From: an uncultured Bacteroidales bacterium
GTDB taxonomy: Bacteria > Bacteroidota > Bacteroidia > Bacteroidales > F082
Reading direction: 5' to 3'
Length of the DNA: 14,798 nucleotides
Assembly: GCA_937884015.1 (NCBI GenBank)
Contig: CALGBV010000349.1
Coordinates: 1 to 14,798, forward strand
Part shown: piece by piece, positions 1-9,200 of the stretch
How positions within the stretch are numbered: position 1 is the first letter of the stretch
Layout: the number at the start of each line of letters is the position of its first letter
Translations under genes and position numbers: made by a program
Notes under the pieces: model-generated
The model's database searches: none
What the model was told of the DNA's origin: nothing
Seen by the model: only the letters and a program-made list of their open reading frames with translations

Positions 1-38
1 AGCTGGGCTATTAATTTTTGTTCTGTTTCATCATATAA

Positions 39-2174
39 ATGTTTATATCCGGTATGAACGTAGGAGATGTGAGGATTGTTTTCAAGGACATCAACTTCTA
101 TTATCTGCCCAAGAGCATCACGTTCAACACGGAAATGTACCGTTATTATTCTGAAAGCCAGTTGCGTAATAAGACCGGTGGCGACATCATCCTGAATCCT
201 ACCGTTTCGAAGCAATGGGATTGGGACCGTAACTATCAGCTCAGATACGACCTCACCAAAGCCTTGACCTTCGAGTATTCGGCTCAGGCTGAGGCCTATA
301 TCTACGAACCGGCTGGTAAACTGGATAAGTCTTCCGCTGACTGGAGCTATCAGCGCGACACCATCAACAACGAGTTGAAGAAATTAGGTTCCATGTCGCG
401 TTATCAGCAGACTGTTTCGGCAAGCTACACATTGCCAATCAACAAGATACCGATTCTCAACTGGATCAATGCCAGCGCCAACTACCAAGGCACTTATTTC
501 TGGACCGCTTCGGCTCAGTCGGTGCAAGCAAGATTGGGTAACCAGATTGAAAACAGCAACAACATTTCGGGTAACGCCAACCTTGACTTCACCAAATTAT
601 ATAATAAGGTGCCATATCTCAAGAACCTTGGCAATGTCAAACGTAACAATAATAATAACGGCAAGAACGGCAAACAAGGTGGTAAGGGCAAGGAGGAAGA
701 AGAAGGGAAGGAGCAAGGCTCTGATTCCACCAAAGTCCAGAAAAAGGAAAAAGTGAACGTCGCCAAAGTGATTGGCGACAATGCCTTGCGCATAGTGACA
801 CTTGTGAAGAAAGTATCGGGCACTTATACCTTGACCAACGGTCAGGCCTTGCCTGGATTTATGCCTGAAGCACGTTGGGTGGGCATGGACGACAAGAAAA
901 CCTGGGCACCGGGATTAGGTTTCGCATTTGGCAGCCAGAAGGAAATTTTCCAGAGCGCTGTCGATAATGGCTGGCTCACCACCGACTCAATCTTGAGCAG
1001 TCCGTACACAAGAAGAAAGACCGAAGTCATCAATTATCGTGTCAATACCGAGCCGTTGCCTGGTCTCAAGATTGACTTTACGGGTAACCGCAACTATAGC
1101 GAGAACTATCAGCACTATTTCCGTGCCAACGAATTCGGTCAGTTCGAAACCTTCACCCCGACCTCGGGCGGTAATTTCACCACGTCCTATTTCATGATGA
1201 AGACATCTTTCGTCAACGAGTATAATGACGGTTCGGAAGGCTCGCCATTATTCGACAAGTTGTTGAGCAACAGGAAAATCATTGCTGACCGTATCGCTAC
1301 CGGCAACGACCAGTGGCTGCAACATGTCAACAATTACGTTTACGATACCATTGCCGGCGACTATTTCCCGCAAGGCTACAATTCAAGCTCAATGGAAGTG
1401 CTGATGTATTCCTTCATTTCGGCTTACACGGGCAAAGATGCAAAGACCATGAACTTGAACCCATTCCCGAAAATCCCGTTGCCGAACTGGACGCTCAGTT
1501 TCAATGGCCTGACCAACATCCCCGCCATTGGCAAACTGTTCAAGACAGTCAACATTTCACATTCCTATAAGTCGAATTACAGCATAAGTTCCTGGGCTTC
1601 AAACGTCTACTATGACCCGAACAACACCATCCAGACTTTTGAAAACTCAAGCAACATCATTCCGCAATACGACATTCAGCAGATGGTCGTCAACGAACAG
1701 TATCAGCCGCTTATCGGTGTCGACCTCGGCCTGCAGAACTCGATGACGGTCAACCTGCAATTCAAGAAATCGCGCACTTTGACCATGAGCTTCTCCAACA
1801 ACCAGCTCACCGAGGTGAATGGCCGTGAAATCGTCATCGGTACAGGCTACCGCATCAAGGATTTGGCGTTTACGGTCACCTCGCTCAATGGCGACGGCAA
1901 GGGCAAGACCCTCAAGAACGACCTCGTGCTCAAACTCGACTTAGGCTTCAAGCGCGACAAGACCATCTTGCGCCGTATTGACGAAAACAACAATCAGGTA
2001 TCGGCTGGTCAGAACAAGATAAACATTTATCTTACTGCTGATTACACCTTCAGCCAGCGCCTGAGCGGACAGTTCTTCATCAAGCACGACATGAGCAATC
2101 CGTTTGTCTCCAACACCTATAAAAACTCGCAGACATTCGGCGGCATCTCGTTGCGTTTCAATCTTGCACAATAA
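39..2174 (+). CDS. sprA: Cell-surface protein SprA (Sov), C-terminal part, 5' end missing or broken
   Basis: SprA is the very large (usually over 2,000 residues) outer-membrane beta-barrel translocon of the Bacteroidota type IX secretion system. Only its last ~710 residues are here. Recognisable family signatures are GDVRIVFKDINFYYLP (residues 9-24), the repeated pattern of aromatic beta-strands, SLNGDGKGKTLKNDL (about 613-627) and a C-terminal end GGISLRFNLAQ typical of an outer-membrane strand. Residues 201-240 (nt 639-758) are a low-complexity Asn/Gly/Lys/Glu linker, probably a loop between strands. The ATG at 39 is not the true start: in-frame TAA codons lie at 12-14 and 36-38, so the N-terminal ~1,700 residues are not joined in frame. 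The first ~45 bases are AT-rich and do not look like SprA in any frame. This could be a contig-edge artefact or a real disruption. The family call is confident; the 5' boundary is not. gcvH follows 78 bases downstream. Confidence 0.88.
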   Translation: MFISGMNVGDVRIVFKDINFYYLPKSITFNTEMYRYYSESQLRNKTGGDIILNPTVSKQWDWDRNYQLRYDLTKALTFEYSAQAEAYIYEPAGKLDKSSADWSYQRDTINNELKKLGSMSRYQQTVSASYTLPINKIPILNWINASANYQGTYFWTASAQSVQARLGNQIENSNNISGNANLDFTKLYNKVPYLKNLGNVKRNNNNNGKNGKQGGKGKEEEEGKEQGSDSTKVQKKEKVNVAKVIGDNALRIVTLVKKVSGTYTLTNGQALPGFMPEARWVGMDDKKTWAPGLGFAFGSQKEIFQSAVDNGWLTTDSILSSPYTRRKTEVINYRVNTEPLPGLKIDFTGNRNYSENYQHYFRANEFGQFETFTPTSGGNFTTSYFMMKTSFVNEYNDGSEGSPLFDKLLSNRKIIADRIATGNDQWLQHVNNYVYDTIAGDYFPQGYNSSSMEVLMYSFISAYTGKDAKTMNLNPFPKIPLPNWTLSFNGLTNIPAIGKLFKTVNISHSYKSNYSISSWASNVYYDPNNTIQTFENSSNIIPQYDIQQMVVNEQYQPLIGVDLGLQNSMTVNLQFKKSRTLTMSFSNNQLTEVNGREIVIGTGYRIKDLAFTVTSLNGDGKGKTLKNDLVLKLDLGFKRDKTILRRIDENNNQVSAGQNKINIYLTADYTFSQRLSGQFFIKHDMSNPFVSNTYKNSQTFGGISLRFNLAQ

Positions 2175-2211
2175 ATTTACGGTAAAATGCAGCACATGAT
2201 TTAAAATTATG

Positions 2212-2220
2212 TATTTTCGC
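2212..2220 (+). promoter_or_regulatory. Putative Bacteroidota -7 promoter element for gcvH
   Basis: TATTTTCGC lies 32 bases before the gcvH start. It resembles the Bacteroidota -7 consensus TAnnTTTG with one change, and matches the TAYYTTYGC form found before four other genes here. No clear -33 TTTG is visible at the usual distance. Inferred by position and motif only. Confidence 0.4.
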
Positions 2221-2252
2221 AGCCAGAACATTAACACTAACAAATTATAAAA

Positions 2253-2642
2253 ATGAACATTCCAGCAAACTTAAAGTACACAAACGATGACGAATGGATT
2301 CGTCTCGAAGGAGAATTCGCTTACATAGGCATTACCGATTACGCTCAGCACGAACTCGGTGACATCACTTTTGTTGATGTTGACCCAGACATCGTTGGTG
2401 ACAATTTCGATGCAGAAGAAGAATTTGGCGCTATCGAAGCCGTTAAGACAACAGCCGAACTGCTGATGCCTGTCGGTGGCGAAATCGTTGAAGTCAATGA
2501 GGAAATCCTCGACGAAGAAAACGCTAAGCTCGTCAACAGCGATCCTTACGGCGCTGCTTGGATCATCAAGATTAAGGTGAACGATGTTGCCGAACTCGAC
2601 AACCTCCTTGATGCAGCCGCTTACGAAGCAAAGATCGGTTAA
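2253..2642 (+). CDS. gcvH: Glycine cleavage system H protein
   Basis: GcvH is the small lipoyl-carrying shuttle of the glycine cleavage complex. It moves the aminomethyl group from the P protein (glycine decarboxylase) to the T protein and then presents the reduced lipoyl arm to the L protein. The 129-residue length is normal. The lipoyl attachment site is visible as IEAVKTTAELLMPVGGEIVEVN, with Lys65 the modified residue. The N-terminal KYTNDDEWIRLEGEFAYIGITDYAQHELGDI is also typical. The ATG follows an AT-rich leader with no Shine-Dalgarno, as is usual in Bacteroidota. It sits between sprA and a VanZ-family gene, an order I recall from other Bacteroidota. The other gcv genes are not in the window. 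Confidence 0.97.
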   Translation: MNIPANLKYTNDDEWIRLEGEFAYIGITDYAQHELGDITFVDVDPDIVGDNFDAEEEFGAIEAVKTTAELLMPVGGEIVEVNEEILDEENAKLVNSDPYGAAWIIKIKVNDVAELDNLLDAAAYEAKIG

Positions 2643-2652
2643 TACGCCCGTC

Positions 2653-3051
2653 TTGGAAAAGCTGACAAGAAATATCTACCCGGGACTCTTTTGTGGAATC
2701 GTAATACTGATTCTGACAGGACTCCCGGGTTCTTGTTTTCCACATGTCAAGCCTGCTATTGGCTTGGACAAAGTGGCTCATATAGCTATGTATGCAGGAT
2801 TCGCTTTCCTGTCGATATGGGGCTATCGTGAACCGTTTTCCCATAAAGACAAGAACGGAAAACGCAAATCGCTGATTCTGACATTTTTAATAAGCATCAC
2901 ATTTGGCGCTTTGACCGAAATCATGCAGGAAACCATCTGCTATCAACGCACTGGAAGCGTCTACGATTTCATTGCCGATGTTATCGGAAGTCTGCTTGGA
3001 ATTGCTTTTTTTACATTTTTACAGAAAAAGAAAAATAAAATTGCCGTTTAA
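2653..3051 (+). CDS. VanZ-family membrane protein
   Basis: A small integral membrane protein with the VanZ-like motif DKVAHIAMYAGFAFLSIW, a later FGALTEIMQ segment and the YDFIADVIGSLLGI motif near the end. Predicted segments: residues ~10-28 (YPGLFCGIVILILTGLPG), ~42-58, ~80-97 and ~108-125, then a basic tail. VanZ relatives confer low-level teicoplanin resistance in enterococci, but the function of stand-alone copies such as this is unknown. No ATG fits well. I chose TTG at 2653 (132 residues), 10 bases after the gcvH stop. The alternative is an ATG at 2584 (155 residues), whose first 23 codons would overlap the end of gcvH and look like a shadow of it. Probably cotranscribed with gcvH. Family call is good; start uncertain. 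Confidence 0.85.
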   Translation: MEKLTRNIYPGLFCGIVILILTGLPGSCFPHVKPAIGLDKVAHIAMYAGFAFLSIWGYREPFSHKDKNGKRKSLILTFLISITFGALTEIMQETICYQRTGSVYDFIADVIGSLLGIAFFTFLQKKKNKIAV

Positions 3052-3075
3052 CGCGTTTCGTAAATAAATAATTAC

Positions 3076-3084
3076 TACTTTCGC
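3076..3084 (+). promoter_or_regulatory. Putative -7 promoter element for the TonB gene
   Basis: TACTTTCGC, 38 bases before the ATG at 3123, has the same TAYYTTYGC form as the elements before gcvH, uvrC, mfd and nusB. A TTTCG at 3056-3060 could be a poor -33 element, but its spacing is short. This suggests the TonB gene has its own promoter although it follows vanZ closely. Confidence 0.4.
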
Positions 3085-3122
3085 AACTCAAATAATAGCA
3101 TAAATTTAAAAGACATATAACT

Positions 3123-3803
3123 ATGGAAGAAAAAAAGTCACCAAAAGCAAATCTTGAGAACAAGAAACTGATGTTCATACAGATAGGCTTAATCATCAGC
3201 TTAGTTTTAGCATGGGCTGTGTTCGAAATGAAGAGTTACGACAAACGCGAAATTGACGAAAGTCTGCTCCGTCAAACCGAGGTTTTGGATGAAGAAATGG
3301 TGGAAATCACCAAGCAGGAAGAACCGAAACCTCAGCCTGTGGAAATGCCAAAGACAACCACTCAGCTCGAAATCGTTGAAGACGACGTAGAAGTTGAAGA
3401 TATTGAAATCAACGCTGAAATGGACCAGAACGAAGTCGTTGAAGAGTATGTCGCTCCTGAAATCGAAGAAGAAGAAGTCGTGGAACAGGAAATCTTCCAA
3501 ATCGTTGAGGAAATGCCAACATTCCCAGGCGGCGAACAGAAACTTATGGAATACGTAGTCAAGAACGTGAAATATCCTCAGATTGCCAAAGAAACCGGCA
3601 TCAAGGGTCGTGTGTTCGTTAGTTTCGTTGTCGAACCTGACGGTTCAGTCTCTAATGTTAAGGTGCTCCGTGGTATCGGCGGCGGTTGCGATGAAGAAGC
3701 TATGCGCGTCGTGAAGTCAATGCCTAAATGGAAGCCTGGCAAACAGCGTGGTAAGGCCGTGCGTGTTTCTTACATGCTGCCTGTGAACTTCCAGCTGCAT
3801 TAA
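3123..3803 (+). CDS. tonB: Energy transducer TonB-family protein
   Basis: TonB proteins span the periplasm and couple the inner-membrane ExbB/ExbD motor to TonB-dependent outer-membrane receptors. This 226-residue protein has a short cytoplasmic N-terminus, one membrane segment (about residues 17-36, FIQIGLIISLVLAWAVF) and an acidic Glu/Val/Pro-rich linker (about 40-125). It ends in a TonB C-terminal domain (about 128-226) with the Bacteroidota hallmarks PTFPGGEQKLMEYVVKNVKYP, IKGRVFVSFVVEPDGSVSNV, CDEEAMRVVKSMPKWKPG and SYMLPVNF. The linker is strongly acidic rather than Pro/Lys-rich as in E. coli TonB, which is usual for this Bacteroidota subfamily. No exbB or exbD is adjacent. Bacteroidota carry many TonB paralogues, so the partner receptor cannot be named. 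A terminator follows. Confidence 0.93.
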   Translation: MEEKKSPKANLENKKLMFIQIGLIISLVLAWAVFEMKSYDKREIDESLLRQTEVLDEEMVEITKQEEPKPQPVEMPKTTTQLEIVEDDVEVEDIEINAEMDQNEVVEEYVAPEIEEEEVVEQEIFQIVEEMPTFPGGEQKLMEYVVKNVKYPQIAKETGIKGRVFVSFVVEPDGSVSNVKVLRGIGGGCDEEAMRVVKSMPKWKPGKQRGKAVRVSYMLPVNFQLH

Positions 3804-3828
3804 GCGAATACGGAATAACAATGATAAG

Positions 3829-3854
3829 AAAAGCCGGTGCAAGCCGGCTTTTTT
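3829..3854. terminator. Bidirectional Rho-independent terminator between tonB and uvrC
   Basis: A perfect 9-bp stem, AAAAGCCGG (3829-3837) with CCGGCTTTT (3844-3852), closes a 6-base loop. It is followed by more T on the plus strand, and by an A-start/T-end stem plus T-rich sequence on the minus strand. It lies between the convergent tonB stop (3803) and uvrC stop (3861), so it probably serves both genes. Confidence 0.85.
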
Positions 3855-3860
3855 CGTTTC

Positions 3861-5666
3861 TTATTTATGGAAATGCTCAAATACCAGTTTGGCCTTGGCC
3901 GGTCCAATCACTTCTGCAAGTCTTTCCTCATTGGTTTCCTTGATGTTGGCCACCGATTTCAATTCAAGCAGCAGCTTTTCGGCAGTCGTCTTCCCAATGC
4001 CTTTGATGTCGGCGAGTTCTGAATGGATGAAGCCTTTCTCGAATTTCTTGCGGTGATGCGTGATGGCGAAACGGTGTACTTCGTCCTGAATGTAAGTCAG
4101 CAAGCGAAACAGCTCCGAATTGAGTTTCACACCCACTACTTTCGGCGGAAAACCATACAGCATTTCATTGGTGCGGTGGTGGTCGTCTTTCACCAAACCG
4201 GCAATCGGTATTTCGATATGCAATTCATCTTCAATCACTTGGCGCACTACTTCCATTTGGCCTTTGCCGCCATCGGTGATAATCAGGTTGGGCAAAGGCT
4301 GACCTTCGGCAATGAGGCGCGAATAGCGGCGGCGCACCACTTCTTTCATTGAAGCATAATCGTCGGGACCGACAACCGTCTTGATGTCGAAATGGCGGTA
4401 GGCACTCTTGTTCGGCTTGCCGTTGACAAACTGCACCATGGCAGCCACGGGATAATCGCCTTGGAAATTGGAATTATCGAAACACTCAATCACCTCAGGC
4501 ATGACGGGTAAATGCAGTTCCTCTTTTAACTGGTTCAGCACACGTTTCTGATGCCGTTCGGGGTCGACAAGCGAGCGTTGCCGTTCAAGATCAATCTTAT
4601 ATTGGGCGGCATTGCGGCGCGAAAGTTCCAGAAGCTGTTTCTTGTCGCCACGTTGCGGAATGGTAAACTCCACATTGTCAATTGTGTAATCGAGTTTTAC
4701 GGGAACGATGATTTCGGTGGCATGATTCACCAGTTGCTGCCGCAATTCCGTGATGGCGAGCAACAACAGTTCCTCGGCACTCTCCTCCAACCTGCGTTTC
4801 ATCTCGAAGGAATGTGACTGAATGACAGCACCATCGACCACCTTCATGTAATTCACATAAAACGACTCGTTGTCATCGATATAAGAGAAAACCTCAACGT
4901 TGTGAATCGTCGTGCTGACCACCGTCGAACGGCTTCGGTAGTTCTCCAATAAATCGTATTTCTCCTTGATTACCTGGGCTTTCTCAAACTCCATGCGCGA
5001 AGCGTAATCCATCATTTGAGCCTTCAAATCGCGCAAGACCGACTGCAAGTTGCCGCGCACAATCTCCTTGATTTCGGAAATCATCTTGCCGTAATCCTCT
5101 TGTGAAACGTAACCCTCGCACGGACCGCCGCATTTGTGGATGTGAAAATCGAGGCAGACCTTGTATTTGCCTTTTTCGATGTTCTGCACGGTGAGTGGTG
5201 TGCGGCAGGTGCGCATCTGATAGGCTTGTCCCAACAAGTCCAATAGGATGTGTGCCGTGCGCACCGAAGGATAAGGCCCGAAATAATCCGAGCCATCGTT
5301 GACTTTCTTGCGGGTCAGAAAAACGCGCGGAAACGGCTCGTTTTTCACGCAAAGCCAGGGGTAGGTCTTGTCGTCCTTGAGTAGGATGTTGTAGCGCGGC
5401 TTGTACTGCTTAATCATCGTATTTTCAAGCAATAAAGCCTCCGATTCCGAATCAACGATGCTGTATTCCAAATCGGCAATCTTGCTCACCAGCACTTTTG
5501 TCTTGCCAAATTGTTCCTTGTTGAAATAACTGGAAACGCGGCGCTTCAGGTTCTTCGCCTTGCCCACATAAATCAGTTCGCCTTCCTTGTTGAAATAGCG
5601 GTACACGCCCGGCTTCGAAGGCAGAACAGCCAATTTCGCTTTTATGTTTTCTGACAATTCGGTCAT
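3861..5666 (-). CDS. uvrC: Excinuclease ABC subunit C
   Basis: UvrC makes both incisions around a DNA lesion during nucleotide excision repair, acting on the UvrB-DNA complex. The 601-residue length is typical. Domains in order: GIY-YIG nuclease (about 15-95, with GVYRYF at 20-25, YVG at 33-35 and Arg42/Arg43); a four-cysteine cluster (Cys154, Cys171, Cys179, Cys183) of the kind that holds a [4Fe-4S] cluster in UvrC proteins; the UVR UvrB-binding helix pair (about 205-240); the RNase H-like 5' nuclease (about 390-540, with FDNSN/Asp397, ITDGGKGQ/Asp465 and DEVHRFA); and helix-hairpin-helix DNA-binding motifs (about 550-601, IKGIGKTTAEKLL). All key residues appear intact. The ATG at 5666 is the only sensible start before the GIY motif. 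It lies downstream of mfd and the DUF985 gene on the same strand. Confidence 0.98.
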   Translation of the reverse strand: MTELSENIKAKLAVLPSKPGVYRYFNKEGELIYVGKAKNLKRRVSSYFNKEQFGKTKVLVSKIADLEYSIVDSESEALLLENTMIKQYKPRYNILLKDDKTYPWLCVKNEPFPRVFLTRKKVNDGSDYFGPYPSVRTAHILLDLLGQAYQMRTCRTPLTVQNIEKGKYKVCLDFHIHKCGGPCEGYVSQEDYGKMISEIKEIVRGNLQSVLRDLKAQMMDYASRMEFEKAQVIKEKYDLLENYRSRSTVVSTTIHNVEVFSYIDDNESFYVNYMKVVDGAVIQSHSFEMKRRLEESAEELLLLAITELRQQLVNHATEIIVPVKLDYTIDNVEFTIPQRGDKKQLLELSRRNAAQYKIDLERQRSLVDPERHQKRVLNQLKEELHLPVMPEVIECFDNSNFQGDYPVAAMVQFVNGKPNKSAYRHFDIKTVVGPDDYASMKEVVRRRYSRLIAEGQPLPNLIITDGGKGQMEVVRQVIEDELHIEIPIAGLVKDDHHRTNEMLYGFPPKVVGVKLNSELFRLLTYIQDEVHRFAITHHRKKFEKGFIHSELADIKGIGKTTAEKLLLELKSVANIKETNEERLAEVIGPAKAKLVFEHFHK

Positions 5667-5672
5667 GATGAT

Positions 5673-5681
5673 GCAAAAATA
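5673..5681 (-). promoter_or_regulatory. Possible -7 element directly before uvrC
   Basis: On the minus strand TATTTTTGC matches TAnnTTTG exactly and ends only 6 bases before the uvrC ATG. If used, the transcript would be nearly leaderless. No -33 element is visible. It may be chance, with uvrC transcribed by read-through from mfd and the cupin gene. Confidence 0.25.
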
Positions 5682-5746
5682 GCTTTTTTCGGGAAATATT
5701 CTGATAGACGCTTAGGTTGGGCAATATTGAAGAATTAACTCACAAA

Positions 5747-6214
5747 TTACTCTGCATTTACTTTAACTGTCAGCCGTTCAATCACTTCGCTGTGCTGTGG
5801 GTAGGCTTTGAGTAGGTCTTCCCGTTTTCCTAATTCGAAATTCTCGAAACGGAAAGCGGGAGCGACGGCGCAACCGACAAGGGTGAATCCGTTTTTGGTC
5901 GGAATTTCGGCGGCAAACCATTGTTCAGGCTCAATGACGACTTGCATTTCGTTGTTGGCAAAAAGATGGTGTACTTTCAGTTCGCCTTTCTGGTCGATGA
6001 CATAAATATTCAGCCTTTCTCCGGCATGATAATACCAGATTTCGACCATGTCGTGCAACTTGTGAAAAGCCGAGAAATCGTTGTCTTTCAGTAAATAATA
6101 AATGGTTGAAAGTGCTTTTTCGCCACTTTCATCATTGCCATAGACTTGCTTGAAATAGCCGCCTTCAGGATGCGGTTCAAGGTTTAGTTTTTCGATATAT
6201 TTATCAGCGTTCAT
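5747..6214 (-). CDS. DUF985 (cupin_5) family protein
   Basis: A 155-residue single-domain cupin of the DUF985 family. The sequence shows the family's opening motif EPHPEGGYF (13-21), a central FHKLHDMVEIWYYHAGERL stretch (50-68) with likely metal-binding His and Glu residues, and the closing VGCAVAPAFRFENFELG (113-129). Biochemical roles of this family are not well defined; some relatives have been linked to sugar or nucleotide-sugar metabolism by fold only, so no reaction is assigned. Its ATG lies one base after the mfd stop (6216), so it is almost certainly cotranscribed with mfd, and uvrC follows 80 bases later. Whether it contributes to repair or is a passenger cannot be told from sequence. 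Confidence 0.9.
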   Translation of the reverse strand: MNADKYIEKLNLEPHPEGGYFKQVYGNDESGEKALSTIYYLLKDNDFSAFHKLHDMVEIWYYHAGERLNIYVIDQKGELKVHHLFANNEMQVVIEPEQWFAAEIPTKNGFTLVGCAVAPAFRFENFELGKREDLLKAYPQHSEVIERLTVKVNAE

Positions 6215-6215
6215 T

Positions 6216-9200
6216 TTATTTTTCTTCGGTTTTACTCATTTCTCTCAGCAGCAGCAAGGCTTGCGTTATAGTCGTGACTTCCTTGATTTGCAGCAGCAGT
6301 TTTTCCTTCACTTCCTTTACGCTCGTGCGTTTCGGGTGCGTGATGATGTATTGCATGATGTCCTTATAAACTCCTGTTTCATAATATTTTGACGCTTGGT
6401 TGCTAATGAAATAAGCCGTCATGATATTGTTGCGCAAGACGATTTTCTCAAAGCCGCAGTCACGGGCCAGCCAGCGCAGCCGCACGGTGTTGAGCAGGTC
6501 GTTGACTTGCTTCGGAATCGGGCCGAAACGGTCGATGAGGCGCTCGGTGAATTTCATCAAACCTTCTTCGTTTTTTATGTGGTCAAGTTCAGTGTAGAGA
6601 CTGATGCGTTCGGATGTTGAACCAATGTAATCGCCAGGGAAACAGACTTCCATGTCGGTCTCAATGCCACATTCGCTGACAAATTGCTGTTCTTCTTCTT
6701 GCTCAAAGAGGTCTTGGAACTCGGTGGTCTTGAGTTCGCGGATGGCTTCGTCGAGGATTTTATGGTAGGTCTCAAAACCGATGTCGTTGATGAAACCGCT
6801 TTGCTCGGCACCCAAAAGGTTGCCTGCCCCGCGAATGTCGAGGTCGCGCATGGCAATGTTGATGCCGCCGCCCAAATCGGAAAACTCCTCCAAGGCACGC
6901 AGACGTTTTTGGGCATCTTGAGTCAAGGTGTTGTAAGGCGGTGTCAACAGGTAGCAGAAGGCTTTCTTGTTGGAACGGCCTACGCGACCGCGCAATTGGT
7001 GCAAGTCGCTTAAACCATAGCGGTGTGCATCGTTGATAATGATGGTGTTAGCATTCGGAATATCGAGACCTGATTCCACAATGGTGGTGCAAAGCAGCAC
7101 ATCATAATCGCCGTTGATGAAGCCGAGCATGATTTTTTCAAGTTTCTCGCCATCCATTTGCCCGTGGGCGACGGCGACTCTGGCACCTGGCACATAGCGC
7201 AAGATGACATTCTTGACTTCTTCGATGTTCTGAATGCGGTTGTGGATGAAAAACACTTGCCCGTCGCGTGCCATTTCAAACTGAATGGCGTCGCGGATGA
7301 GTTCGCCATCGAAAGTATGTAGTTCAGTCTGAACGGGATAGCGGTTCGGAGGCGGCGTACTGATGACGCTTAGGTCGCGGGCGCCCATCATTGAGAACTG
7401 CAAGGTGCGTGGAATAGGCGTGGCGGTCAAGGTTAATGTGTCAACATTGGCCTTCATTTCTTTCAATTTCTCTTTCACGGCAACGCCGAATTTCTGCTCC
7501 TCATCGATGATGAGCAATCCTAAATCCTTGAATTTGACATCTTTTCCAGTCAATCGGTGAGTGCCTATGATGATGTCTATTTGTCCGCTTTCCAACTGTT
7601 TCAGCGTTTCTTTTTGCTCTTTGGCAGACTTGAAACGGTTGAGGTATTCGATATTTACAGGGAATCCGTTGAGGCGTTCCTTGAAAGTGTGGTAATGTTG
7701 CAAGGCAAGCACGGTAGTAGGCACCAAAACGGCCACTTGTTTTGAGTCGCAGCAGGCCTTGAAAGCGGCACGCATGGCGACTTCGGTCTTGCCGAAACCG
7801 ACATCGCCGCAAACCAAACGGTCCATCGGGTTCTCCGATTCCATGTCGCGTTTCACATCGTTGGTGGCTTTCAGCTGGTCGGGCGTGTCCTCATAAATGA
7901 AGGATGCCTCAAGTTCGTTTTGCAGGTAGTTGTCGGGGGCAAACTGGAAGCCTTTGCTTTGCTTGCGCTCGGCGTAAAGTTTGATGAGTTCGCGTGCAAT
8001 GTCCTTGACCTTGCTCTTGGTTTTCGACTTCAGCCTGTTCCAAGTGTTTGAGCCTAAGGTGCTTAATGTAGGTTCGGTGCCGTCCTTGCTGCAATATTTC
8101 GCAATGCAATGCAGGGAATGGATGCTGATATACAGCAGGTCACCTTTATTATAAATGATGCGGATAGCTTCCTGCGTCTTGCCGTTGTTGTCGATGGTTT
8201 CCAAGCCGTCGAACTGTCCGATGCCGTAGTCGATGTGGGTGACATAATCGCCGGGCTTCAGGTCGTAAAGGTCTTTGAGTGTGATGGCTTGTTTTGAGGC
8301 GAAGTTGTCGCGCAAATGGAAACGGTGGTAGCGTTCAAAAATCTGGTGGTCGGTATAGCAGCAGATTTTCAGGTCGTTATCGATGAATCCGGCGTGAATG
8401 GCGCGGTTCTCGCGTTGGAAATCGCTGTGGAGTTCGTCCTGCTGGTTGATGTCGTTCAGGATGTTTTGGATTCTGTCAAGCTGCTTGTTGCTCTCCGAAA
8501 ACAGGATGATTTTGTAGCCGTCTTGCTTGTGCGCTTCAAGGTCTTCAATCAGCAGACTGAAATTCTTATTGAAGACAGGTTGCGGCTGAGTGTGAAATTC
8601 GATGGTTTCCGATGCTTTGAGTTTACTGCTTGGACCAAATTCCACAGTATTGCGTTTCAGCAGGTTATCCATCAACTCTTCTGATTTGCAGAAAAGTTGT
8701 TCGGGCGTCATCGGTTTCTGGTTTTCGTCCAATTTCTGGAAGCTCTCAACGGCTCGGTCGTATTCGCGGTCGATTTGCGAAGCGAAGAACGACATGTTTT
8801 CCAACCAGATAGCCGTGGTGTTAGGCAGGTATTGCAGAATCGACTCTCGTTCCTCGATGAAAGCCTTTTCCTGCATGTTCGGCACCAAAACGATGTTATT
8901 CAATTTCTCGATGGAAAGCTGGTTGGCAATATCGAAACTGCGGATGGAGTCGACTTCATCGCCGAAAAACTCGATACGGTAAGGATTGTCGTTGGCAAAC
9001 GAAAACACGTCAATCAGGCCGCCACGGATGGCAAACTGGCCAGGTTCGACAACGAAATCGACATTTTCGAAATTGAACTCATAGAGTTTTTCAATCAGGT
9101 CGTCAAGATTGATGTTGTCGCCAACTTTTATCTTGAAGGAGTTCTTAGCCAGCAGTTTGCGTGTGAAAACCTTTTCGCTGAGGGCTTCGGGATAGCTGAC

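Noticed and set aside
639..758. Frameshift or foreign insertion in sprA
   Set aside because: The Asn/Gly/Lys/Glu-rich stretch keeps the frame and flanking motifs continue normally; low-complexity loops are expected in this large barrel protein.
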